Shown: piece after piece, positions 18,484 to 26,692 of the stretch | Numbering within the stretch: the first letter of the stretch is position 1 | Layout of the letters: the number at the start of each line of letters is the position of its first letter | From: UBA11574 sp963752565 | GTDB taxonomy: Bacteria > Desulfobacterota > Desulfobacteria > Desulfobacterales > UBA11574 | Direction of reading: 5' to 3' | DNA length: 64,000 nt | Assembly (NCBI GenBank): GCA_963752565.1 | Contig: CAVVZC010000001.1 | Coordinates: forward strand, 1 to 64,000 | Position numbers and translations under genes: made by a program | The notes under the pieces: model-generated | What the model saw: the letters and a program-made list of their open reading frames with translations, nothing else | Database searches by the model: none | Told to the model about the DNA's origin: nothing

Positions 18484-19071
18484 TTCCTTAAAAATCATTT
18501 CTGTGTTTTTTATGGCAAAAACCAAAACCCAAGCACTATATTACAAATAAATTCAAAATTTCAATGACCGAAACTAAGGAATTTGTGTATTTATAGCGGT
18601 TGTCAAAATAACGTTCCGTTTCAGCAGTAAACCAGATGCACCTAAGTCTTATGCCCACAGCCTAGAAGTTGGCCGGTTTGCCTGTACGCCGGTTTGCCGG
18701 TAAGACCTAAAAACCTGACGAACGGGCTAACGGGCCAACGGGTCAACCTGACCCAAATCATGTATAGAAACTGAAAAAAGGAAAGGCTTTTCAATCGGAA
18801 CATATTTATGCAAACCGCTATAATATCACATCTTTGTTTTGAATTTGTGTTTTTGGTTATTGGATATTATTTGTTACTTGCGATTTGTTATTTGTTTTTT
18901 TAGTTGATCTGAATCATATGCATTCATTTGTTGATATTGTAATTTATTTACGGTTGATCCTGGACAGGATTAATTTATTGACATTGTAATTTATTTATTT
19001 TAGTTTACTAGTTTTTATTCCACCACCCCTTGCTCTGTTTTTGCAGGGCTTTATATCCAAAAGGAGGTTAT
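18484..19071. other. Intergenic region upstream of the rpsF operon
   Basis: No gene. It contains the AAATTMCAAT/CAATGACC repeat near 18540-18600, the GCCGGTTTGCC/ACGGGCTAACGGG repeat at 18664-18755, and a direct repeat TTGAYATTGTAATTTATTTA at 18931 and 18978 that forms part of the likely promoter. Confidence 0.55.
18978..19006 (+). promoter_or_regulatory. Candidate sigma-70 promoter for rpsF operon
   Basis: TTGACA at 18978-18983, 17 bases, then TAGTTT at 19001-19006. The -35 box is perfect and the -10 box is weak (keeps T, A and final T). It lies about 65 bases before the rpsF start. Confidence 0.5.
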
Positions 19072-19597
19072 ATGAGAAGATACGAAACAATTTTTATTGC
19101 CGACAACGATCTTTCCGAAGAAGACCGATCCCCCATATTTGAGAAATTAAAAGATCTCATCCAGCAACACAGTGGATTGCTGGTTATGGTTGACGAATGG
19201 GGGGGCAAAAAGCTTGCCTATGAAATCAAGAAAAAGGCACGCGGCTATTATGTTCGTTTGGATTACTGCGGTTCAGGTGTTCTCGTTAGTGAAATTGAAC
19301 GCTTTTTCCGAATCGACGATCGGATTTTAAAATACATGACCGTCCTGCTTGATAAGGATGTTGACATTGAAGCGGTCAAAGAAGAAATAGCCACGGCTGA
19401 AGAAACCCGGGCCGATGAAACGAAATCATCTAAAGCTGAACCCGATGCTGAACCTGATGCTGAGCCTAGAAGCTGAACCTGATGCTGAGCCTAAAGCTGA
19501 ACCCGATGCTGAGCCTGAAGCTGAGCCTGAAGCTGAGCCTGAAGCTGAGCCTGAAGCTGCTGATGAATCGGAACCTGAAACATTAGAAAATAAATAA
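19072..19597 (+). CDS. rpsF: 30S ribosomal protein S6 with acidic repeat tail (one frameshift)
   Basis: S6 binds 16S rRNA with S18, encoded next. ATG 19072 follows AAGGAGGT; the product starts MRRYETIFIADNDLSEEDRS and has the S6 core to about residue 100 (GGKKLAYEIKKKARGYYV). The C-terminal tail is unusually long: about 45 residues of EPDAEP/EPEAEP units ending ADESEPETLENK. One extra A near 19469 (CCTAGAAGC for CCTGAAGC) puts a false stop at 19476. Without it the tail continues and the protein has 174 residues. The repeat makes this site prone to alignment or sequencing error. Confidence 0.93.
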
Positions 19598-19614
19598 CAC
19601 ATAGGAGTTATTAA

Positions 19615-19896
19615 ATGGCTGCAAATTTTGTCTCCCGAAAAAAAAGAGTCGGCACTCGAAGAAAAAAAAGAGTATTTCATCGCCGCAAAGTATGTCGTTT
19701 CTGTGCTGACGCCAGTCTTGTTATAGATTATAAAGACACCAAATCTCTCCGGTATTTTACAACAGAACGAGGGAAAATTATTCCAAGACGAATATCCGGA
19801 ACATGTGCAAAACATCAGCGTTCCCTGACACATGCAATTAAACGGGCCCGTACGATTGCCCTTTTGCCGTTTGTGGGGACGACAGAATATAATTAG
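19615..19896 (+). CDS. rpsR: 30S ribosomal protein S18
   Basis: Small-subunit protein that pairs with S6. The 93-residue product is basic at the start (RKKRVGTRRKKRVFHRRK) with the S18 core VCRFCADASLVIDYKDTKSL and the end RRISGTCAKHQRSLTHAIKRA, where the Cys residues fit a zinc-type S18 variant. It starts after TAGGAG, 17 bases behind rpsF; there is no ssb between them. The stop codon TAG lies inside the left end of the MITE-like element that follows. Confidence 0.96.
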   Translation: MAANFVSRKKRVGTRRKKRVFHRRKVCRFCADASLVIDYKDTKSLRYFTTERGKIIPRRISGTCAKHQRSLTHAIKRARTIALLPFVGTTEYN

Positions 19897-20126
19897 TACC
19901 TGTCCATAAATGGTTATTTTGCCCAATCTCTTCATTATGCTCGAAAATTAACGCCGCCACCGATCTTTGGCGGGTTAATCCTGAAAATATCAACTATATG
20001 CCTGCTATGGCCCGGTAGATTTTCCATCGGGGTGGTTAATTTTCTCGCATGCCCCTCCGGGGCGCAGGCCCTAAGGGCCGGAGGCTTGATCTTGAACAAA
20101 ATATCTCATTTCTGGACAGACACTAA
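19893..20126. mobile_element. MITE-like element with terminal inverted repeats
   Basis: The left end TTAGTACCTGTCCATAAATG and the complement of the right end TTAGTGTCTGTCCAGAAATG agree at 17 of 20 positions. About 234 bases long with no open frame. The interior contains GC-rich stems (GCCCCTCCGGGGC and GGCCCTAAGGGCC, near 20050-20085). A partial copy follows the activator gene at 13673. Both copies begin exactly at a host stop codon. Confidence 0.65.
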
Positions 20127-20171
20127 TAAGGCGCTTATTTGTGAATTTTGTGCCCAAAGGAGAAAAGGGTA

Positions 20172-21125
20172 GTGCTTCAAACCATTTCAAGGGATATCTC
20201 AAAGGATATCATTAGCGGTATTGCTGTCACAAGTCTTATCTTTGTAATTTCGGTTTATATCCCGATTATCGGGTTTTTCTGTGCGCTGTTTATCCCGTTA
20301 CCAACGCTTATCTACCGTTCAAAACTGGGCAGAACACCAGGAACGATAATCCCGGTCATCGCCACCATAATAATGGCCGTTATTCTCGGCGGCATATCCA
20401 TCGACATTCTGTTTTTTTTTGAGCTGCTTTTACTTGGCTTTGTCTTGAGTGAACTTTTAGAGCTGAATCTTTCCATCGAAAAAACAATATGTTATGCGTG
20501 CGGATCCGTGATCATTACGGGGATTATCTGCTTGCTCTTTTACAGCAATATCGCTAACAAAGAAATATTTACTCTTGTTTCGGAATATGTAAGTAAAAAT
20601 CTAGAGCTTACTTTATCTCTTTATGAAAACATGGGAATGAAACAAGAAAGCATTCAAATGATATCAACTTCATTAGAAAATATTAAGTATGTTTTTATCA
20701 GGATCATTCCCGCGCTTGTGGTGGCTTCGACATTGTTTATATCCTGGACAAATCTGCTTCTCTCAAAATCCATATTTAAAAACTGGAACCTTTTTTATCC
20801 TGATTTTGGATCTCTTAAGCTTTGGAAAGCGCCTGAACTTCTTGTCTGGATTATTATAGGATGCAGCATTTTACTTCTTTTCCCAAACAAAACGTTTAAG
20901 ATTTTAGGCTTAAACGGTCTGTTAATTCTAATAACCGTATATTTTTTCCAGGGTATTGCCATCGTATCATTTTATTTTGAGAAAAAAAAATTGCCACGAC
21001 TTCTAAGATTTTTTTTATATAGTCTTATCGCTTTGCAGCAAATCGTTCTTCTTGTCGTTATCGGTCTTGGTTTTTTTGATATGTGGCTAAATTTTAGAAA
21101 ATTGGAGCCAAACGAGAACAATTAG
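20172..21125 (+). CDS. YybS-like membrane protein, DUF2232 family
   Basis: Polytopic inner-membrane protein of about 317 residues with eight or so hydrophobic helices, including GIAVTSLIFVISVYIPIIGF, IIPVIATIIMAVILGG and FLYSLIALQQIVLLVVIGLG. The GTG at 20172 is preferred: AAGGAG lies nine bases upstream and the hydrophilic start becomes MLQTISRDISKD. Genes of this family often lie between rpsR and rplI, as here. The family has no established function. The long spacer before it is filled by a MITE-like element. Confidence 0.8.
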   Translation: MLQTISRDISKDIISGIAVTSLIFVISVYIPIIGFFCALFIPLPTLIYRSKLGRTPGTIIPVIATIIMAVILGGISIDILFFFELLLLGFVLSELLELNLSIEKTICYACGSVIITGIICLLFYSNIANKEIFTLVSEYVSKNLELTLSLYENMGMKQESIQMISTSLENIKYVFIRIIPALVVASTLFISWTNLLLSKSIFKNWNLFYPDFGSLKLWKAPELLVWIIIGCSILLLFPNKTFKILGLNGLLILITVYFFQGIAIVSFYFEKKKLPRLLRFFLYSLIALQQIVLLVVIGLGFFDMWLNFRKLEPNENN

Positions 21126-21203
21126 AAGCTTCGCATCAATTGGAATGATTGATTGTAAAAAGTTGTATAGATTCCAAAACGTTTCTATTAGTGGAGGTTT
21201 ACA

Positions 21204-21648
21204 ATGAAAATAATTTTAAAAGAAACCATTGAGTCATTAGGAATAATTGGTAGTGAGGTAACTGTAGCGGACGGCTATGCACGAAACTATCTTTTACCCC
21301 AAAACAAAGCTGTTCGGGCAACGCCTCAAAATCGAAAGATGATGGAGCAGGAGAGATCTAAATTTGAGATCCAGATCGCTCAAGGAAAAGGGATTGGCAG
21401 AAGAGATGGCCAAAAGGCTTGAAGGTGTGGTATGCAAGATTTCAGCAAAGGTCAGCGAAGAGGATCGCCTGTATGGTTCGGTGTCGACTCGAAATATTGC
21501 AGATGCTCTTGCAAGTCAGGACATTGAGGTCGAGAAAAAGATGATTTTACTCAATGAACCCATTAAAAATATCGGTACTTACAAGATCCCTATTCGTGTT
21601 TACAAGGACGTTGAACCTGAGATTATCGTTGAAATCATGCCGGAATAA
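21204..21648 (+). CDS. rplI: 50S ribosomal protein L9 (one frameshift)
   Basis: Large-subunit protein. The N-terminal domain is MKIILKETIESLGIIGSEVT...GYARNYLLPQNKA, the connecting helix runs through MMEQERSKFEIQIA, and the C-terminal domain is LEGVVCKISAKVSEEDRLYGSVS. One extra A near 21383 (CAAGG for CAGG) splits the frame; the corrected product has 147 residues, the normal L9 length. AGTGGAGG precedes the ATG. A broken L9 in the middle of an otherwise normal ribosomal operon supports a sequence error. Confidence 0.93.
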
Positions 21649-21659
21649 GGTGAGTTCTT

Positions 21660-23024
21660 ATGGCCCAAAACCCTCTTAAAATGGGAAAAGACCCCTCCCT
21701 TTATCGTGTTCCGCCCCAGAGCCTTGAAGCGGAAGAGTCTATTTTAAGCGCAATTTTAGTGGATAACGATACATTGCCTGAAATCCTTGAGATACTATCT
21801 CCTCAGGACTTTTATAGATCTTCGTATCAAAAAATGTTCACTGCGATAACTGAACTCTTTTCGAAAGATGAGCCTGTAGATCTGGTAACATTGACCAATC
21901 TATTAAGGGAACGAGGCTGGCTGGAAGGGATCGGAGGGGCTGCATATCTTGCAAACCTCGTCGATACGGTCCCACTTGCAGTAAATGCCCAATACTATGC
22001 CAAGATCATTCATGAAAAGGCCTGTTTAAGACGGCTTATTGAAAAAACCAATGCCATCGCCAAACGATGCTTCGAGGATCAAGGTGATGTTGAAAATGTC
22101 ATCGATTTTGCTGAAACTTCCATTTTTGAGATATCAGAGAGTAAAATCAAGCCGGCATTTTACCCGATTGGCAAAATAATTGAGGTCAACATCGATGCCC
22201 TTGAAGAGCGTCAGGGGAACAAGGCTCTTGTAACCGGTGTTCCCACAGGATTTACCAAACTTGACGAATTAACCGCCGGTTTACAAAAATCTGACCTTGT
22301 TATTCTCGCCGGTCGTCCTGGAATGGGAAAAACAGCTTGTGCACTGAATATTGCAAAAAATTCGGCAGTGGATGCCAATATTCCTGTCGCCATATTCTCC
22401 CTTGAAATGTCCAAGGAACAGCTGTCATTTCGAATGCTCAGCAGTGAGGCAAGAATTGATTCATCACGTTTGAGAAGGGGATTCATAACTCAAGATGATT
22501 GGATAAAGATTACAGACGCTGCCGGATTATTATCCCAGGCGCCGATTTTTATTGATGACTCTCCAAATATTACCGTACTGGAAATCAGGGCAAAATCACG
22601 TCGATTAAAAATGGAGAGCGATATCGGCCTTATTATCATCGATTATATCCAGCTCATGAAAAGCCGTGCATCAGCAGAGCGCCGAGACCTTGAAATTTCG
22701 GAAATCTCACGATCCCTAAAAGCCCTTGCCAAAGAGCTTGATATTCCCGTTTTGGCACTCTCTCAGTTGAACAGAAAATTGGAAGAACGGAGTGACAAAC
22801 GACCACAGCTTGCAGATTTGAGAGAATCCGGAGCCCTTGAACAGGATGCCGATATCGTCGCTTTTATTTACAGAGACGAATTATATAACAAGGATGAAAA
22901 TAATCCCAATAAGGGAAAAGCAGAAATAATACTCGCCAAACAGCGAAACGGACCTACCGGAATCACCACGCTGACATTCTTGGATACATATACCCGATTT
23001 GAAAATTACAGCCCGGGAGAATAA
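21660..23024 (+). CDS. dnaB: Replicative DNA helicase DnaB
   Basis: Hexameric 5'-3' helicase of the replication fork, 454 residues. The N-terminal DnaB domain starts at VPPQSLEAEESILSAIL. The RecA-like domain has Walker A GRPGMGKTACA (about residues 219-229), SLEMSKEQL, Walker B IIIDYIQLM, and the motif ALSQLNRKLEERSDKRP followed by DLRESGALEQDAD. No intein is present. Start 11 bases after the rplI stop, preceded by AAGGTGAG. The rpsF-rpsR-rplI-dnaB order is common in bacteria. Confidence 0.97.
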   Translation: MAQNPLKMGKDPSLYRVPPQSLEAEESILSAILVDNDTLPEILEILSPQDFYRSSYQKMFTAITELFSKDEPVDLVTLTNLLRERGWLEGIGGAAYLANLVDTVPLAVNAQYYAKIIHEKACLRRLIEKTNAIAKRCFEDQGDVENVIDFAETSIFEISESKIKPAFYPIGKIIEVNIDALEERQGNKALVTGVPTGFTKLDELTAGLQKSDLVILAGRPGMGKTACALNIAKNSAVDANIPVAIFSLEMSKEQLSFRMLSSEARIDSSRLRRGFITQDDWIKITDAAGLLSQAPIFIDDSPNITVLEIRAKSRRLKMESDIGLIIIDYIQLMKSRASAERRDLEISEISRSLKALAKELDIPVLALSQLNRKLEERSDKRPQLADLRESGALEQDADIVAFIYRDELYNKDENNPNKGKAEIILAKQRNGPTGITTLTFLDTYTRFENYSPGE

Positions 23025-23386
23025 GCTGGATTGGCAAACTGCCTACAACCAGAGCAATGTTTTGTTTTATTGCACCTAAGAGACACGCTGATTGAAGTGA
23101 CTAAAGCGGAGATGATCTGAAATGTCGGAGTTAACCCGATTGGCCTCAGTCGCATGCCAGTTCAGATCGTCAAATGGCTTTTCCAGACCAGACAAATGGA
23201 CTTTGGTTTTCTTCAAATCCGGCCTTTTTGAATTGCCGGAAGCTGGCGACTCCTAAACTTCAGACACGTTATTAACTCTCGATTCGCTTTAGGCACTAGT
23301 AAGCATATTATTACCACCAAATTCACAAAATTTATGATTAAGAAACTATTAACCCAGAGTTCGCATTGCTTAAACTGATCGTTTAA
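23025..23386. other. Spacer between dnaB and hflX, no gene seen
   Basis: About 360 bases without convincing coding. A minus-strand frame runs through it into hflX but is a shadow. I saw no strong terminator or repeat. Confidence 0.4.
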
Positions 23387-25042
23387 ATGAAAAAACTTTT
23401 CGGGAATATCGGCGGGCTTAAAGCCAGCCATATCCGTAAACTTGGAAATCTTTACCGCCGCCGCCTTCCACCCCAATTCCTTATTACATTCGAACTTGCT
23501 CGTGACATCAGCAGGCTTTCCCATGAAATTCGTCGTCAAATAGGCCTTCTCATAAATCGTCAAGGCAAGATAGCCTACGTTATTGTGGGAGATCATCAAA
23601 AAATAGTGATTCCCGATATCCGCGATTATCGCGCCGCTCCCGGCCGTCTGAGAGGGCTCAGATGCATACACACCCATCTCAACAATGAACCTCTCACAAA
23701 AGACGATCTCACTGACCTTGCTCTTTTGAGACTCGACATAATGGCTGCAATTACAATGACCGAAACAGGCTATTTTCATAAAGCTTATGTTGGATATATC
23801 TTGCCAAAAAGTTCTTATGGAAAACCGTTCCAGATTTTAAATCCTCTGAACCCCAGTGATCTCAATATCGAATGCCTTGAACTGATCCGGTCCCTTGAGG
23901 CGGAACTTGCACATGTAACGCCTTTACACAAAGGAGATACCGGCAAAGAAAGGGCTCTTCTTGTCAGTGTCACGACCGCATACCGACAAATCGCCATGTC
24001 ATCTCTGGAGGAGCTGGAAGATCTTGGAATATCCTGTGGCATTGATGTCGTGGAAAAGATTCTCCAACTTCGCCGGAAGGTAAATTCAAAATTTCTGATG
24101 GGTCCCGGGAAGCTTCAGGAGTTGATTATTTTGGCGCTTCAGAAAGGCGCAACTTTAATCATCTTTGATCAGGAATTAAATCCCTCACAAATACGTTCAA
24201 TTACCGATCAGATAGATTTGAAAGTTATCGACAGAACCCAATTAATACTCGATATTTTTGCCCAGCGGGCTCAAACAAAGGAAGGTAAACTCCAAGTTGA
24301 GCTTGCACAGCTTAAGTATCTGCTTCCGCGTCTGATTGCCAAAAATACCGCCATGTCGCGTTTGACCGGCGGTATCGGCGGTCGTGGACCCGGAGAAACC
24401 AAACTGGAAATAAATCGCAGACGCGTGCGCGACCGAATAAAACGCCTGGAAAATGATCTGTCGCTGGTACGAAAACAGCGGAAACAGCAGAAATCGAAAC
24501 GCAATAAAAAAGGCCTTCCTGTGATATCCATTGTCGGGTATACAAATGCCGGGAAATCAACCCTGTTGAATACCCTCACCAAGAGTCATGTTCGGGTTGA
24601 AAACCGGCTTTTTGCAACGCTGGACCCATCGAGCAGAAGGCTTAAGTTTCCAAAAGACATTGAAGTCATTATTACGGATACCGTGGGATTTATAAAAAAT
24701 CTTCCCAAAGATCTCATGGTTGCCTTTCGTGCAACGCTGGAAGAACTCGAGGGTGCGGACCTTTTGCTGCATATCATAGACATCAGCAATCCTCGATTTA
24801 AAGACCAGATTAAATCTGTTGAAAAAATATTGCTCGATCTTAATTTAGATGATATTCCCCTGATTCGAGTTCTAAACAAAAAGGATCTGGTGGATAAAGC
24901 AACGGCTGAAAAATTGAGCCGGAATTTTGATGCAACAGCTATTTCGGCTAAGGGAAATTCGACCTTGATGCCGCTAATTGAAAAAATGAAGGACTCAATA
25001 CATCACAGCTTTAATACAGGTCCACGTCATTTAAACAGTTAA
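23387..25042 (+). CDS. hflX: Ribosome-associated GTPase HflX
   Basis: GTPase that splits or rescues stalled 70S ribosomes. At 551 residues it is longer than many HflX proteins because of an N-terminal extension of about 190 residues (including LRGLRCIHTHLNNEPLTKDD). The HflX domain follows (LRRKVNSKFLMGPGKLQEL, then GGIGGRGPGETKLEINRRR), and then the G domain: G1 GYTNAGKSTLL (about 384-394), G3 DTVGFIKNLP, G4 NKKDLVDK. The ATG at 23387 has no good ribosome site, so the exact start is uncertain. It is followed by a repeat-filled spacer, so it is probably transcribed alone. Confidence 0.93.
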   Translation: MKKLFGNIGGLKASHIRKLGNLYRRRLPPQFLITFELARDISRLSHEIRRQIGLLINRQGKIAYVIVGDHQKIVIPDIRDYRAAPGRLRGLRCIHTHLNNEPLTKDDLTDLALLRLDIMAAITMTETGYFHKAYVGYILPKSSYGKPFQILNPLNPSDLNIECLELIRSLEAELAHVTPLHKGDTGKERALLVSVTTAYRQIAMSSLEELEDLGISCGIDVVEKILQLRRKVNSKFLMGPGKLQELIILALQKGATLIIFDQELNPSQIRSITDQIDLKVIDRTQLILDIFAQRAQTKEGKLQVELAQLKYLLPRLIAKNTAMSRLTGGIGGRGPGETKLEINRRRVRDRIKRLENDLSLVRKQRKQQKSKRNKKGLPVISIVGYTNAGKSTLLNTLTKSHVRVENRLFATLDPSSRRLKFPKDIEVIITDTVGFIKNLPKDLMVAFRATLEELEGADLLLHIIDISNPRFKDQIKSVEKILLDLNLDDIPLIRVLNKKDLVDKATAEKLSRNFDATAISAKGNSTLMPLIEKMKDSIHHSFNTGPRHLNS

Positions 25043-25091
25043 TTGCTTGGAATAAATGAAGTTACTGCCTTATGAAAATCATGAAAATTCC

Positions 25092-25570
25092 AAGCACCAA
25101 ATTACAAATCTCAAACAAATATCAATGACCGAAATTCAAAACAGATAGAATGACGGCGAGACATCCAATAAGTGATTGAAATGTTATGGTCATTGGAATT
25201 TGTAATTTTGATATTGTTTGTAATTTGAGTATTGTGATTTGGGATTTTAGGCCTTAACCGCGAAATCAAATCGCTTCTATCTGAATCAGTTAGAGTTGAC
25301 TTTGACGTTCTCCTATACTTCGATAATTTGTGGTTGACATATAAATAAAAATAAAGATAAAAGTTCATTCGTATCTGTTCAGGAAGTAATTGAGTTAGCG
25401 GAAATTTCAAATAACAAATCCCAAAAAACAAATAAATTCCAATGACCGAAATTCAAAATCCCAAACAAAAAAACAATCATTTTTGAACCGGTTTGGAATT
25501 TGGAGTTTGAAATTTGAGATTTGTTTGAAATTTGATGCTTGAGATTTGGGATTTAGTTGTAAGTTGGTAA
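25092..25570. repeat. Inverted intergenic repeats (CAATGACCGAAATT family), two units
   Basis: Unit one at about 25092-25250 pairs AAATTACAAATCTCAAACAA and ATCAATGACCGAAATTC with GGTCATTGGAATTTGTAATT. Unit two at about 25405-25570 pairs CCAATGACCGAAATTCAAA with GGTTTGGAATTTGGAGTTTG. The same family is near 17180, 18540, 34155-34460 and 44255-44385. No gene is seen between 25043 and 25604. Confidence 0.6.
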
Positions 25571-25604
25571 CCGGAATCTGGAATTTTAAAAAATCCGTGA
25601 CCCG

Positions 25605-26408
25605 TTGAATTCATTTTCTATGGATTTGAAACTTGTAAAAAGAATTGGCATCGCCGCTGCTTATAAAGGCAGCGGGGTGCTTATGTCTCACTACGGCAAA
25701 GTATCCAGGATTGACAAAAAAGGTGTCATCGATCTTGTCACAGAGGCCGATACCGAATCTGAAAGCGTCATAATCGAAACCATTCAGAACGTGTTCACCG
25801 ATCATACGATCCTGGCTGAAGAAAGCGGATTGAGCACAGGCGATGCCGATCATCAGTGGATCATCGACCCTTTAGACGGCACAACAAATTTTGCGCATCA
25901 GATCGGTTTGTTCTCGATTTCTATCGCTTTTGCACTTAAAGGTGAAACCGTTTTTGGCCTTGTCTTAAATCCGATGACAAGAGAACTTTTTACCGCTGTC
26001 AAAGGAAAAGGAGCATCACTCAATGGCCGGCAGATTGGGGTTTCAGCAGCGATGGCAGTCTCTGAAAGTTTTCTTGTCACCGGGTTTCCGTATAATTTAA
26101 GGGACACCTTTGGCCCGTTGCTGACACGTTTTTCAAAGTGCCTGAAAGCCTCTCAAGGCGTTCGAAGGCTCGGTTCAGCGGCAATTGATCTTTGTTTTAT
26201 CGCCTGTGGACGCTTCGATGGATTTTGGGAGCAGAACTTAAAGCCATGGGATACCGCAGCAGGAGAGCTGATTGCCAGGGAGGCAGGTGCAATCGTAACC
26301 GACTTTTCAAACACACCATTTACCATTGATAAAAAGGAAATTCTAGCGACCAACGGAAGAATTCATAAAGAAATGCTTTCATTACTTGCGATAGAGGATA
26401 CGGTATGA
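25605..26408 (+). CDS. suhB: Inositol monophosphatase family protein (SuhB-like)
   Basis: Mg-dependent phosphatase of the inositol-monophosphatase fold. Metal site motifs are complete: EAD (DLVTEADTES), AEES, the WIIDPLDGTTNFAHQIGLF signature, and WDTAAGELIAREAGA. Length is about 262-267 residues, as usual. The first frame codon is TTG 25605; the ATG at 25620 is an equally likely start. It overlaps the small gene behind it by ATGA, so the two are probably translated together. SuhB proteins also act in rRNA antitermination; that role here is unproven. Confidence 0.92.
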   Translation: MNSFSMDLKLVKRIGIAAAYKGSGVLMSHYGKVSRIDKKGVIDLVTEADTESESVIIETIQNVFTDHTILAEESGLSTGDADHQWIIDPLDGTTNFAHQIGLFSISIAFALKGETVFGLVLNPMTRELFTAVKGKGASLNGRQIGVSAAMAVSESFLVTGFPYNLRDTFGPLLTRFSKCLKASQGVRRLGSAAIDLCFIACGRFDGFWEQNLKPWDTAAGELIAREAGAIVTDFSNTPFTIDKKEILATNGRIHKEMLSLLAIEDTV

Positions 26409-26602
26409 AAAAGGAGTTAATGAATCAAATATCTATAGATGATCATCTTGGCTGTCTCGGTAACTTTAATATTGAGGATCCATTATGCAAAAAGCTTTGT
26501 GCCTTAAGCCTGCGCTGTGCCATAGACCGCGATAAGAATGTTCGGCTGGAGCTTTTGGAAGATTTGATGTCCTATAACGATGTGTTTATCAAAGTGCAGT
26601 AA
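26405..26602 (+). CDS. Small cysteine-rich protein coupled to suhB, unknown
   Basis: Not recognised. The 65-residue product starts inside the suhB stop (ATGA overlap). It has four cysteines in GCLGNFNIEDPLCKKLCALS and LRCAID (about residues 19, 30, 34 and 40), a spacing that could bind a metal, and an acidic helical end (VRLELLEDLMSYND). No signal peptide. The overlap with suhB is the main evidence that it is translated. Confidence 0.6.
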   Translation: MKKELMNQISIDDHLGCLGNFNIEDPLCKKLCALSLRCAIDRDKNVRLELLEDLMSYNDVFIKVQ

Positions 26603-26692
26603 CTTTAGTTTTTCAGAAAGTAAAAATTCAAACATCAATGCTTAAAAGCCATTTCAATGTAGATATCTCATTTGCTTATTTTTTCTTAAAAA

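Noticed and set aside
19440..19560. Tandem repeat in rpsF as a possible CRISPR-like array
   Set aside because: Short 6-12 base periods without spacers, in frame with a coding tail.
25111..25431. 106-codon minus-strand frame after hflX
   Set aside because: Made of the dispersed CAATGACC repeat; residue pattern (NTQITNNIKITNSN) is translated repeat.
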